Assembly: GCA_900770725.1 (NCBI GenBank)
Contig: CAAGLL010000090.1
Location: forward strand, 1-64,000
Direction: 5' to 3'
DNA: 64,000 bases
Origin: an uncultured Succinivibrio sp.
GTDB taxonomy: Bacteria > Pseudomonadota > Gammaproteobacteria > Enterobacterales > Succinivibrionaceae
Shown here: in pieces, positions 13,995-22,152 of the stretch
How the letters are laid out: each line of letters starts with the position of its first letter
Position numbering within the stretch: the stretch's first letter is position 1
Position numbers and translations under genes: made by a program
The notes under the pieces: model-generated
The model's input: only the letters and a program-made list of their open reading frames with translations
Database searches by the model: none
What the model was told of the DNA's origin: nothing

Positions 13995-15116
13995 ATGGAA
14001 GACTTAACCCGCCGTTCTGTGTTGAAGATGATGGGCGCCGGCGCCGCAGCCGGCGCGATGGCCGCAAGCCCCGCCGCGCTTGCGGGCACCCGCGACAAGG
14101 AGCTGAACATCCTGTGCTGGGAGGGCTACAACTCGGCCCAGGTGCTCGATCCGTTCCGCAAGAAGTACGGGGCGACCGTCAAGGCCGAGTCGGCCACCAA
14201 CGATCCGACGATGGTCAACAAGATCCGCGCCGGCGAAAACAAGATCTGGGATCTTGTGAACAACAACAACCCGTGGGCCCGCAAGATGCTGCACCCCGAG
14301 GGCTTCATCAAGCCCCTGGACGAGAAGGTCTTCGCGCCTTACTTCGACAAGATGCTCCCCACCTTCAAGTACCCGTACGAGTGGTCGATGTCGCTCGACG
14401 GCAAGCAGCTCATCGGCATGCCGCAGCGCTTCGGACCCTACAACTTCGTGGTCGACACCGACAAGATCTCGCGCAAGACCGCCGAGGAGCAGGGATGGCA
14501 CCTCTGGGACGACGGCAGCTTGAACGGCAAGTTCGGCATCCAGGAGAACGACGACTGGAACGTCTTCGACATCTTCCTCATCGCCGGCATCGACCCGTTC
14601 AAGGAGCACACGCCCGAGGAGCTTGAGGCCTTCAGCAAGACCGCGGTGCGCATCTTCAAGAACATCAAGCTCATCGGCGACATCGCCGCGCTCAACCAGG
14701 CCATAGTCAACGGCGACATCGTCGCCTACCTGTCGGGCGGTACCTACACCGCCTCCCCGGCGCGCCTGGACGGCTACTCCAACATCCGCGCGATCTCGCC
14801 TATGCAGAACTCGACGATGTGGGTCGAGATCACCGCGTTGGTGGACAACCCGAACCCGACGCCGCTTGCCGAGGAGTTCTTGAAGTACGTGCAGGATCCG
14901 GAGGTGGCCCACCAGGTCGCCTTCGCCGAGGGCACCTACAACCCGGTCACGCAGATGGGCAACCCGGACTGCTTCAAGCTCTTCACCAAGGAGGAGCTCG
15001 ACGCCATCCAGTACGACACCCTCGAGGAGGAGATGTCGCGCTCGATCGCCTACAACATCGTGCCGGACTACGACAAGGCGCACGACCTCATGACCGAGGC
15101 CAAGCGCCAGAAATGA
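13995..15116 (+). CDS. Tat-exported solute-binding protein, PotD/PotF type (373 aa)
   Basis: This is the periplasmic receptor of a spermidine/putrescine-type ABC importer. Residues 5-11 read TRRSVLK, a twin-arginine motif, followed by an Ala/Gly-rich hydrophobic stretch and ASPAALAG (about 24-31), a Tat signal. The mature part is a type-II binding fold with the NILCWEGY start common in PotD-like proteins. I chose the ATG at 13995 because CAGGAGA is 8 nt upstream and gives this signal; the open frame begins far upstream without features. First gene of a four-gene transporter operon. Tat export suggests folding or cofactor binding before export; tatABC is 6.4 kb downstream. The substrate is probably an amine or amino alcohol, inferred from family and from the neighbouring kinase. 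Confidence 0.85.
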   Translation: MEDLTRRSVLKMMGAGAAAGAMAASPAALAGTRDKELNILCWEGYNSAQVLDPFRKKYGATVKAESATNDPTMVNKIRAGENKIWDLVNNNNPWARKMLHPEGFIKPLDEKVFAPYFDKMLPTFKYPYEWSMSLDGKQLIGMPQRFGPYNFVVDTDKISRKTAEEQGWHLWDDGSLNGKFGIQENDDWNVFDIFLIAGIDPFKEHTPEELEAFSKTAVRIFKNIKLIGDIAALNQAIVNGDIVAYLSGGTYTASPARLDGYSNIRAISPMQNSTMWVEITALVDNPNPTPLAEEFLKYVQDPEVAHQVAFAEGTYNPVTQMGNPDCFKLFTKEELDAIQYDTLEEEMSRSIAYNIVPDYDKAHDLMTEAKRQK

Positions 15117-15218
15117 CCGCGGCCGCATGAGGCGGCTTCCGCGGGAGAACAAAACATGGCGGCGGGCGCGCCCGCCGCCAGGCCAGGGAAAGGATTTAAG
15201 CCATAGAGGGGTGGAAAA

Positions 15219-16358
15219 ATGGAAAAAGCCAACATGCAAAAGGGCAAGGCGCCTGAAGAGGAGAGCGCCACCGAGCTTGCCAGGGAGATCAAGCCGGGCG
15301 AGACGATCCTCGATCTCGTGCACGTCTGCCGCGACTTCGACAAGGTCAAGGTCATCAAGGACGTGAGCCTGCAAATCAAGAAGGACGAGTTCTTCACGCT
15401 TGTGGGCCCGTCGGGCTCGGGCAAGACGACCATCCTCAAGATGCTCGCGGGCATGGACCAGCCGACCTCCGGCGACATAGTGCTGGGCGGCAAGTCGATC
15501 TCGACCGTCCCGCCCGACAAGCGCCCGACCTGCATGGTCTTCCAGTTCCTCGCCCTCTTCCCGCACATGACCGTGGGCGAGAACATCGAGTTCCCGATGA
15601 AGGTCAAGGGGATCCCGGGCGACAAGAGGTGCGATCGCGCCTACGAGCTCATGCAGCTCGTGAGCCTGCCCGAGTCCTACTACAAGAAGAACGTCATGAA
15701 GTGCTCAGGCGGCGAGCGCCAGCGCGTGGCCATCGCCCGCGCATTGGCGTACGACCCCGAGATCCTGCTCTTCGACGAGCCGCTCTCGGCCATCGACGCC
15801 AAGCTGCGCAAGACGCTGCAGAAGGAGCTCAAGGAGCTGCACGCGCGCTCGGGCAAGACCTTCATCTACATCACCCACTCGCTCGAGGAGGCCATGTACA
15901 TGTCCGACCGCGTGGGCGTGCTCTGCAACGGGCAGCTCAAGCAGGTGGGCACCCCGTCTGAGATCTACAACCACCCGGTCTCGAGGTTCGTCGCCTCGTT
16001 CATCGGCGACACCAACATCTTCAAGGTGGGGATGACCGCCGCAGGCAGCTGGGCGTGCGAGGACTTCCCGGGCATGCCGATCAAGGTCGCGCCGCACGGG
16101 AATGACCGCGACGGCTACCTGGTGGTCCGCCCGGAGAACCTGCGCGTGATGTACGAGGGCGCCGCCCCCGCCGACAACGTCATCTCCTGCCACGTGCGCA
16201 ACGCCTACTCGATGGGCTCGCGCATCCAGTACCAGCTGATGTCCGGCAAGAAGGAGATCATGCTGGAGCTCACCCCGCGCCACGACCACGGCATCAAGCC
16301 GGGCGACACCATAAGCCTCGGCTGGAACGCCGGCGACGCGATCTTCGTGACTGAATGA
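15219..16358 (+). CDS. ABC transporter ATP-binding subunit, PotA type (379 aa)
   Basis: This ATPase energises the PotB/PotC-type permeases. An unusual N-terminal extension of about 30 residues rich in Glu/Lys precedes the nucleotide-binding domain: Walker A GPSGSGKT at 63-70, the Q-loop (VFQFLALFPHM), the signature SGGERQR, Walker B LLFDEPLSAID and the switch His in YITHSLEEAM. The C-terminal 100 residues resemble a TOBE regulatory domain (VVRPENLRV). AGAGGGG precedes the ATG at 15219. It is separated by 102 bp from the binding-protein gene and overlaps no neighbour. Confidence 0.9.
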   Translation: MEKANMQKGKAPEEESATELAREIKPGETILDLVHVCRDFDKVKVIKDVSLQIKKDEFFTLVGPSGSGKTTILKMLAGMDQPTSGDIVLGGKSISTVPPDKRPTCMVFQFLALFPHMTVGENIEFPMKVKGIPGDKRCDRAYELMQLVSLPESYYKKNVMKCSGGERQRVAIARALAYDPEILLFDEPLSAIDAKLRKTLQKELKELHARSGKTFIYITHSLEEAMYMSDRVGVLCNGQLKQVGTPSEIYNHPVSRFVASFIGDTNIFKVGMTAAGSWACEDFPGMPIKVAPHGNDRDGYLVVRPENLRVMYEGAAPADNVISCHVRNAYSMGSRIQYQLMSGKKEIMLELTPRHDHGIKPGDTISLGWNAGDAIFVTE

Positions 16359-16369
16359 GGAGGCCTCTT

Positions 16370-17284
16370 ATGGAAAGCGATAGCAAGTCGGCGTCCGCCG
16401 CCAGGAAGGCCGGTACCTTCGGCCAGTGGCTCAGGGACGTGGTGCAGACCCAGGGCGGGCGCTGCGCCATCCCGGTCTACATCCTCCTCCTGCTGGGGTT
16501 CGTCGCCCCGCTGGTGATGGTCCTGGCGTTCGCGTTCGCAACGCCCCGCACCTTCACGGCGTTCACGAGCTTCACGCTTGAGAACTTCATCCACATCTTC
16601 GACGGCAGCACCTCGGTCCTGATGTCTTACGTCTGGGCGCTCACCTTCGCCGCCCTGGCCACCGCCATCCTCACCGTGGTCTGCTACCCGGTGGCGGTGG
16701 GCATGGTCAGGATCTTCGGCAGGCGCTGCTCGATGATCATCAGCGTGCTCTTCTGCTTCCCGCTCTTCGTCTCGGAGAACGTCCGCCTCTACGGCTGGAT
16801 CCTCTTCTTCATGAAGAACGGCATCCTCGACGGCACATTGAAGATGCTCGGCGGCGCGGGCCCCGACATCCTCTACACCCCGGGGATGATCCTCTTTGGC
16901 ATCTGCTACACCTACCTGCCGTACATGCTCTTCCCGATCGTGCTCGGCGTGGCGCTGGTGCCGCAGGACCTGCTCACCGCCGCGCGCGACCTCGGCGCCA
17001 GCCGCTTCCGCACCTGGCGCGAGATCGAGCTCCCGCTGGCGATGCCGGGCGTGCTCATCGGCATGCTCATCACCTTCGTGCTGGCGGCAGGCGCGATCTC
17101 CGAGTCGAAGATCCTAGGCGGCCAGTCGGTCGTGGTGATCACCAACGACATCGACATCGCGCTGACCTACTCGCAGAACTGGCCGCAGGGCTCGGCGATG
17201 GCCGTGGTGCTGATGCTGGTGATCGCGGCAGTCACGCTCTACGCGTTCAAGAAGATCGATCTCGAAAAGATCCTGGGCCGCTAG
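16370..17284 (+). CDS. ABC transporter permease, PotB type (304 aa)
   Basis: An inner-membrane permease of the BPD_transp_1 family with about six helices, a long N-terminal cytoplasmic stretch (1-35), and the EAA loop (AARDLGASRFRTWREIELPLAMPG) near residue 210. I chose the ATG at 16370 because GAGGAGG lies 6 nt upstream; an in-frame ATG at 16355 overlaps the ATPase stop. The second permease begins 10 bp later. Confidence 0.88.
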   Translation: MESDSKSASAARKAGTFGQWLRDVVQTQGGRCAIPVYILLLLGFVAPLVMVLAFAFATPRTFTAFTSFTLENFIHIFDGSTSVLMSYVWALTFAALATAILTVVCYPVAVGMVRIFGRRCSMIISVLFCFPLFVSENVRLYGWILFFMKNGILDGTLKMLGGAGPDILYTPGMILFGICYTYLPYMLFPIVLGVALVPQDLLTAARDLGASRFRTWREIELPLAMPGVLIGMLITFVLAAGAISESKILGGQSVVVITNDIDIALTYSQNWPQGSAMAVVLMLVIAAVTLYAFKKIDLEKILGR

Positions 17285-17294
17285 GAGGCATGCC

Positions 17295-18104
17295 ATGGAA
17301 TACACGAAACAAGGAAAGCACACCGCGGAGTTCATCTGGATCTGGACTCTCATAGTCCTGGGATTCATCTACCTGCCGGTGGTCTGCGACGGCATCTCGT
17401 CGCTCTCGAAGGGCCGCTACTTCTCCTTCCCGATCAAGCGCTGGGCGCTTGACTGGTGGGCCAAGACCGTAAGCTCGATGGAGATCGGCGAGATCGTGCG
17501 CAACTCGCTGCTCATCGCCTTCGTCGTGACCATACTCTCGACGATCATCGGCTTCTGCGGGGCGCTGGCGTTCGCCCGCTTCAACTGGAAGGGCCGCAAG
17601 CTGTTCCAGAAACTCATACTGCTGCCGATCTTCTTCCCGCAGCCGGTGCTGGGCCTGGCGCTGCTGCTGCTCTTCAACACCGCCGGGATCACGCTCTCCT
17701 GGCACACCGCGGTCTTCGCGCACCTCATCTGGATCACCCCGGTGGTGACGCTGGTCATCGCGATCCAGGTCTACGGATTCGATCCGACGCTCGAGGTCGC
17801 GGCGAGGGATCTGGGCGCCTCGAAGTTCCGCATCTTCCGCGAGATCACGCTGCCGCTGCTGTGGCCTGGCATCTGGTCGGGAATGCTCTTCGCGTTCCTG
17901 CTCTCCTGGGGCAACTTCTCGCTGTCCCTCTACACCACCGGCGTGGACAACACCGTGCCCAAGTGGCTGTACACCAAGATGATCGCAGGCTACACCCCGA
18001 TGGTGCCGACTCTGGGCACCCTGAGCACCCTGGTCGCCGCGGCGGTCATGATCATAGGCGGGCTGTGCGTCTGGGCCGTCCGCAAGAAGCAGGGCCGCGC
18101 GTAA
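17295..18104 (+). CDS. ABC transporter permease, PotC type (269 aa)
   Basis: The partner permease, with about six helices and an EAA loop (AARDLGASKFRIFREITLPLLWPG) close in sequence to that of the previous gene, as expected for a heterodimer. AGGAGG lies before the ATG. It is the last gene of the operon before a strong terminator at 18124. Confidence 0.88.
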   Translation: MEYTKQGKHTAEFIWIWTLIVLGFIYLPVVCDGISSLSKGRYFSFPIKRWALDWWAKTVSSMEIGEIVRNSLLIAFVVTILSTIIGFCGALAFARFNWKGRKLFQKLILLPIFFPQPVLGLALLLLFNTAGITLSWHTAVFAHLIWITPVVTLVIAIQVYGFDPTLEVAARDLGASKFRIFREITLPLLWPGIWSGMLFAFLLSWGNFSLSLYTTGVDNTVPKWLYTKMIAGYTPMVPTLGTLSTLVAAAVMIIGGLCVWAVRKKQGRA

Positions 18105-18123
18105 GGGGCTAGGCCTGAGCGCC

Positions 18124-18166
18124 TGAGGGTGCGGCGCCCCGGCCACGAGCCGGGGGCCGCACCCTT
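18124..18166 (+). terminator. Terminator of the transporter operon
   Basis: A long GC-rich hairpin (outer GGGTGCGG/CCGCACCC with further inner pairs, 18127-18161) is followed by TTTGTGTTTG. The regulator gene starts 30 bp later and would depend on read-through or on a promoter not recognised. Confidence 0.7.
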
Positions 18167-18192
18167 TGTGTTTGAACATGAGGAGTCAGATC

Positions 18193-19020
18193 ATGAAGTC
18201 GAAGAAGGGCAGGGGAGGGCGCCTCTCCAAGGACGAGCGGCGCAAGCTCATAACCCTGAGGCTCGAGCAGTACCCGGCCATCCGGGTCTCGGTGCTCGCG
18301 ACCGACATCGGGGTCTCGACCGAGACCATCAGGCGCGACCTCGAGGGGCTGGAGAAGGACGGGCTCATCAGCAGGGCCTACGGCTTTGCGGCAAGGCCGC
18401 TCTCGCCTGAGCCTGAGTTCATGGCGCGCGACCGCCTCTTCTCGGAGCCGCGAAACCGCATCGCCAAGGCCATGAGCGCCCTCGTCGAGGACGGCCAGGT
18501 GCTCATCATCGGCTCGTCCACGACCACGCTGCGCGTGGCGGAGCGGCTTGCCGCCGACCACAAGGATCTCTGCGTCTACACTGACTCGACGCTCATTGCA
18601 AGCAAGCTCGCGGCCAACCCCACGTTCAGGATCCGCCTGGCCCCGGGGATCTACAAGGACAGCGAGCGCTGCGTCTATGGCCCCGACACCGTGGACTACC
18701 TGCGGCGCGTCTACGCCAACCACGCGATCCTGGGCGCCACGGGCCTCACCTCGGAGGGGATCTCGAACGCCGACCACGACGTGGGCGAGACCTACCGCGC
18801 GATGTCGCTGCGCGCCGAGCAGGTGACAGTCGTCGCCGACCACTCGAAGTTCCTGCGCCCTGCGGTGAACACCTACGCGCAGTGGGCCGTGGTTGACCGC
18901 CTGATCACCGACATGCCTCCCTATGGCGACGATCTCATCCAGGGCCTTAAGGCCGCGCGGGTCGAGGTGGTGGTGGCAGGCGATGGCGACGGCGGGCAGG
19001 CTCCGCCTGCGGAAGATTAA
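18193..19020 (+). CDS. DeoR-family transcriptional regulator (275 aa)
   Basis: Residues about 12-65 are the DeoR helix-turn-helix (LSKDERRKLI, VSVLATDIGVSTETIRRDLEGLEKDG). The rest is a DeoRC ribose-isomerase-like sensor domain (VEDGQVLIIGSSTTTLRVAERL, ATGLTSEGISNADHD, VVADHSKF). Members usually repress and are released by a phosphorylated metabolite. I chose the ATG at 18193 because AGGAG lies 7 nt upstream; earlier in-frame starts have no such site. It lies directly behind the transporter operon and between the kinase and phospho-lyase-like genes, whose upstream regions share repeated motifs, so it is the likely regulator of all three units. Confidence 0.88.
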   Translation: MKSKKGRGGRLSKDERRKLITLRLEQYPAIRVSVLATDIGVSTETIRRDLEGLEKDGLISRAYGFAARPLSPEPEFMARDRLFSEPRNRIAKAMSALVEDGQVLIIGSSTTTLRVAERLAADHKDLCVYTDSTLIASKLAANPTFRIRLAPGIYKDSERCVYGPDTVDYLRRVYANHAILGATGLTSEGISNADHDVGETYRAMSLRAEQVTVVADHSKFLRPAVNTYAQWAVVDRLITDMPPYGDDLIQGLKAARVEVVVAGDGDGGQAPPAED

Positions 19021-19051
19021 AAAGACGGGGGCGCCTTGAAATGCGCCCCCG
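19019..19051 (-). terminator. Terminator of the acidic lipoprotein gene (minus strand)
   Basis: A perfect 9-bp stem CGGGGGCGC/GCGCCCCCG (19026-19034 with 19043-19051) reads into TCTTTTTAATC on the minus strand. It also sits right behind the regulator stop and may act on both strands. Confidence 0.8.
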
Positions 19052-19099
19052 CCCATGATCCCGGGCTATTTGGGAAGAAGGCCCATGAAGCCCGCGTTT

Positions 19100-19381
19100 T
19101 CAGTTGCAGGACTCCTCATCGTCTTGCAAGATGTCCAGCAATGCCGATCCCTTGTCGCGCCCTCGGCACGTGCCATCCTCCGGCGCCCAGTACTCGGGCA
19201 ATCCGTCATTTGAGTCGCAGTCTTCCTCGTCGTCGCTGAATAAGCTTTGATCGTCCATGTCAGCATCATCCATGTTCGAGATCGTCTCGAAAGCCTGCTC
19301 AAGGGTGTTGCATCCGCAAGCGGAGGCTAGCGCGAGCGCAATGGCCGGGAGCGCGAGCGCGCGCCAGATCATCCTTTCCAT
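19100..19381 (-). CDS. Small acidic putative lipoprotein (93 aa)
   Basis: The first 21 residues form a hydrophobic signal (IWRALALPAIALALASACG) with cysteines at 22 and 24, compatible with a weak lipobox (ASAC). The remaining part is very acidic (runs of Asp/Glu) with three further cysteines and few hydrophobics. AGGAG lies 7 nt before the ATG and a clean terminator follows, so it is probably a real gene. Whether it is a lipoprotein or a secreted, disulfide-bonded peptide is open. No family recognised. It lies between the regulator and the phospho-lyase-like gene. Confidence 0.6.
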   Translation of the reverse strand: MERMIWRALALPAIALALASACGCNTLEQAFETISNMDDADMDDQSLFSDDEEDCDSNDGLPEYWAPEDGTCRGRDKGSALLDILQDDEESCN

Positions 19382-19714
19382 GCTGGAACTCCTGTTGTAC
19401 GCCCCGCCAGGCTTTGGCGGCGTTGCTTATGTGATCGGGCTGCTGTCCATGCCGCGGCAGGCATCCGCCAGGGATCAGCCCTGCCGGACTGTTGGATTGT
19501 TTTCCAAAACGATTAACAAAGCTTTGCACTGCGCCACATTTTTTGGAAATTTGTTTCATGGCAGGCGAACGCGCGGATCTTGAAATTGAACGAAAACGCA
19601 AGGCGAGCAGATTCGGCAGAGGGCATGCGACGCATTTGAACTTGTGAAAACTTGTTTCATGCTTGCCGTCCATGATCCTGCGGATGCTCCTTGGGGCGGC
19701 AGGGTCTCAGACGA
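19382..19714. other. Intergenic region without a recognisable gene
   Basis: About 330 bp upstream of the lipoprotein and downstream of the phospho-lyase-like gene. Open frames here have no ribosome binding site. A direct repeat of AACTTGT (around 19637 and 19648) is the only structure noticed; the lipoprotein promoter should lie here. Confidence 0.4.
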
Positions 19715-19744
19715 GAAGGCCCCTGGCTTGCGCCAGGGGCCTTC
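19715..19744 (-). terminator. Terminator of the phospho-lyase-like gene
   Basis: A perfect 13-bp inverted repeat (19715-19727 with 19732-19744) with a 4-nt loop lies 20 bp after the stop. There is no long U-tract. Confidence 0.65.
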
Positions 19745-19763
19745 CAAGGCTCATCTAGGATGA

Positions 19764-21098
19764 TCAGAGGCTGAGATCCTTGAGCGACTTCTTGAAGCTG
19801 TCGAGGAAGAAGTCGGCGTCCTTCTCGTAGAAGCGGAGGGGCGGGCGGATCTTGAGGATGTTGCCGTCCGAGCCGCAGCAGCCGATGAGCACGTTGTGGT
19901 GGCGCAGCCTGTTGACGAGCAGCGTGCAGTTGACCGCATCGGTCTCCTTGGTCTTGGGATCCTTGACGATCTCAAGCCCGGTGAAGAGGCCGGCGCCGCG
20001 CACGTCGCCCAGGCACTGGTGCTCGGCCATCAGGTCGCGCAGCCCTGCCCTCAGGTAGTCGCCTGCCTTCACGGCGTTGGGGATGAGGCCGTCCTCGTTT
20101 AAAACCTCGAGCACCGCAGTGCCGGCTGCCGCGGCGGCGGGCGAGCCGCCGAAGGTGTTGAAGTAGCCGGTTGAGCGGCTTAACGCATCGATGATCTCGG
20201 GGCGGGTCACGCAGGCTGACATCGGGAAGCCGTTGCCCATCGGCTTGCCCATGGTCACGATGTCGGGGATGACGCCGTGGCGCTGGAAGCCCCACATCTT
20301 GCCGGTGCGGCCGAAGCCCGGCTGCACCTCGTCGGCGATATAGAGGCCGCCGTGCTTGTGCACGACGTCGACGGCCTTCTTGATGAAGCCAGCAGGATCG
20401 GCGAACACGCCGTCTGACGAGAAGATGTCGTCAAAGAGGATCGCGGCGAGCTTGACGCCCCTGGCCTCGAGCCTGCCTATGGCCTTCTCGACGTCGGAGG
20501 CGAACTTGTCGGCAAGCTGGTCCTTGGGGACGCGGTAGGTGTCAGGCGGCGGCACCAGCTCGACGAAGTCGCAGGACTTGATGTCCTTGCAGGTCGAAGG
20601 GGAGACCATGGTCGTGAGGTAGGAGTTGCCGTGGTAGGCGCCCGAGGTGACGATGACGCCCTTGCCGCCGGTGAAGTAGAAGCTCTCGCGCAGCGCCAGA
20701 TCGTTGGACTCGGATCCGGTGCAGGTGAAGGTGAGCTGGGAGAGCGGGGCGGGGAAGGTCGAGAGGAGCTTCTCGGCGTAGTCGTCCACGATCTTGCTCA
20801 AGTAGCGGGTGTGTGAGTTGACGAGCTTTATCTGCCTTGAAACGTAGTCGGCGACGCGCGGGTGGCCGTGACCGATGCAGGCGACGTTGTTGTAGCAGTC
20901 GAGGAAGCGCTCGCCCTTGCGGTCGATGAGGTAGCAGCCCTCGCCCTTCACAACTTCTATAGGTTCCTGAAAGAAGAGCACCGAGGCCGAGCCGAAGACC
21001 TTGAGGCGGCGCGCCGTCTCGGCGCGGGTTTCAGGATCAAGCTTGTCGAGGTTTTCAGGATCAAAGGCATTCATTGAAAGGATTGACTTAAGTGCCAT
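19764..21098 (-). CDS. Class-III PLP enzyme, phospho-lyase (ETNPPL/PHYKPL) type (444 aa)
   Basis: The fold is class-III aminotransferase: Thr-Gly-Ser-Glu-Ser-Asn at 127-132, Asp257 (IADEVQ) that contacts the pyridine nitrogen, and Lys285 (TMGKPMGNG), which forms the Schiff base. The segment Leu-Asp-Cys-Tyr-Asn-Asn-Val-x3-Gly-His-x-His-Pro at 66-80 and the LKIRPPLRF end resemble the eukaryotic ethanolamine-phosphate and 5-phosphohydroxylysine phospho-lyases rather than ordinary transaminases. Those enzymes remove phosphate and ammonia from O-phospho-amino-alcohols. I chose the ATG at 21098 (GAGGA upstream); the longer frame adds 32 unlikely residues. The upstream motif shared with the kinase and transporter suggests that it uses the kinase product. 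A plain aminotransferase cannot be excluded. Confidence 0.75.
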   Translation of the reverse strand: MALKSILSMNAFDPENLDKLDPETRAETARRLKVFGSASVLFFQEPIEVVKGEGCYLIDRKGERFLDCYNNVACIGHGHPRVADYVSRQIKLVNSHTRYLSKIVDDYAEKLLSTFPAPLSQLTFTCTGSESNDLALRESFYFTGGKGVIVTSGAYHGNSYLTTMVSPSTCKDIKSCDFVELVPPPDTYRVPKDQLADKFASDVEKAIGRLEARGVKLAAILFDDIFSSDGVFADPAGFIKKAVDVVHKHGGLYIADEVQPGFGRTGKMWGFQRHGVIPDIVTMGKPMGNGFPMSACVTRPEIIDALSRSTGYFNTFGGSPAAAAAGTAVLEVLNEDGLIPNAVKAGDYLRAGLRDLMAEHQCLGDVRGAGLFTGLEIVKDPKTKETDAVNCTLLVNRLRHHNVLIGCCGSDGNILKIRPPLRFYEKDADFFLDSFKKSLKDLSL

Positions 21099-21159
21099 AT
21101 GACATGTCCTCAAATTTGTTGAACTCACCAAAAACGACTTCAAAGTAGCACACATGAGC

Positions 21160-21251
21160 GCGATTTTGTTGGATCTCTCAAAGTCGCCCATCAAAATGTT
21201 GTATTTTGCACATCAAAAAGACTGTTTTTAGACAAGCTGCAACATTTTGAT
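21160..21251. promoter_or_regulatory. Operator region upstream of the phospho-lyase-like gene
   Basis: A perfect 12-bp inverted repeat, ATCAAAATGTTG (21190-21201) and CAACATTTTGAT (21240-21251), is separated by 38 bp. The right arm, read on the minus strand, is part of AATGTTGCAGCTT (21234-21246), a one-mismatch copy of the operators at 13376 and 13837. GCGATTTTGTTG (21160-21171) repeats the element at 13854. Paired distant sites are usual for oligomeric DeoR-type repressors. The rest of this 406-bp interval up to tatA contains no gene. Confidence 0.6.
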
Positions 21252-21504
21252 ACACCCGGAATATGGCTGAACCCAGCCTTGAGCGCTCCTGCAAAATCAG
21301 CAGCCGGGCGCGCGCGGCCGCCAGGGGCCGCGCCGCATCAGCCTTTGCCCCATCCAGGGGCAAAGCGCACCCCTGCCGCCCAAATGGAGCATGCCCCGCA
21401 CCGTTGCGGGCAGATATCCCATTTTTTGTTGAAGCTCTCACATCAATGAGCAATCATCGCATCAGAGATCAATTGAAAGGGGCCCTGCCCCGGAGGAGAA
21501 AATC

Positions 21505-21699
21505 ATGGGTGCGATGTCTGTCTGGCACTGGCTGATCCTGCTTGTCGTTGTGGCCCTTGTCTTCGGGACCGGCAAGCTCAAGAACCTGGGCTCCGATCTT
21601 GGAGGCGCGATCCGCGGCTTCAAGGACGGCATGAAGGAGGAGGGGCAGGAGGACGCCAAGGCCCCCGCCGCCTCCGAGGTCCCTGCCGAGAAGAAGTGA
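21505..21699 (+). CDS. tatA: Sec-independent translocase subunit TatA (64 aa)
   Basis: TatA forms the pore of the twin-arginine pathway. It has a short N-terminal membrane helix (about 6-22), the Phe-Gly hinge (FGTGKLKNLGSDLG), an amphipathic helix and a charged tail. GGAGGAG precedes the ATG. First gene of tatABC, 9 bp before tatB. Confidence 0.96.
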   Translation: MGAMSVWHWLILLVVVALVFGTGKLKNLGSDLGGAIRGFKDGMKEEGQEDAKAPAASEVPAEKK

Positions 21700-21708
21700 G
21701 GCGGGATC

Positions 21709-22140
21709 ATGCTGGGAGTGAGCTTTCCTGAGATCGCCGTCTTCCTGGCCGTGGCGCTCCTGGTGCTCGGCCCAGAGAAGACGCTCAAGGCCTCGCGCTC
21801 AATGGGCCGGGCCTTCTCGAGGATCCGTATCTACCTGCGCGAGTGCGAGCGCGAGCTCGATCTCGAGGATGTGAGGAAGGCTGCCGCGGGCGTGCGCGGC
21901 AACATGCTCGACTTCAGGGCCGCCGCCGTGCGCGGCCTTGAGGAGGCCGCATCGGAGGCCAAGGCCTCATCTGCGAGAGCATCTGAGGCGGCGAAGACCG
22001 GGGCCGCCCCGGCCACAAGGAAATCATCCTGGCCCAAGCCGCCTGCCTACGCGCAGGACGAGCAGATCAGGGATCTGCAAGGCCGCGTCAAGGCATTGGA
22101 GCAGGAGATCGGGCGCCTCAAGGCGCAGTGCGGCAAATAG
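21709..22140 (+). CDS. tatB: Sec-independent translocase subunit TatB (143 aa)
   Basis: TatB forms the substrate receptor with TatC. It has the same N-terminal design as TatA (FPEIAVFLAVALLVLGPEKTLKASRSMGRAFS) but a longer amphipathic and Ala/Lys-rich tail ending in a coiled-coil-like stretch (about 118-140). The Leu-Gly-Pro-Glu motif is diagnostic of TatB. Confidence 0.95.
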   Translation: MLGVSFPEIAVFLAVALLVLGPEKTLKASRSMGRAFSRIRIYLRECERELDLEDVRKAAAGVRGNMLDFRAAAVRGLEEAASEAKASSARASEAAKTGAAPATRKSSWPKPPAYAQDEQIRDLQGRVKALEQEIGRLKAQCGK

Positions 22141-22152
22141 GAGGAGGCGCTT

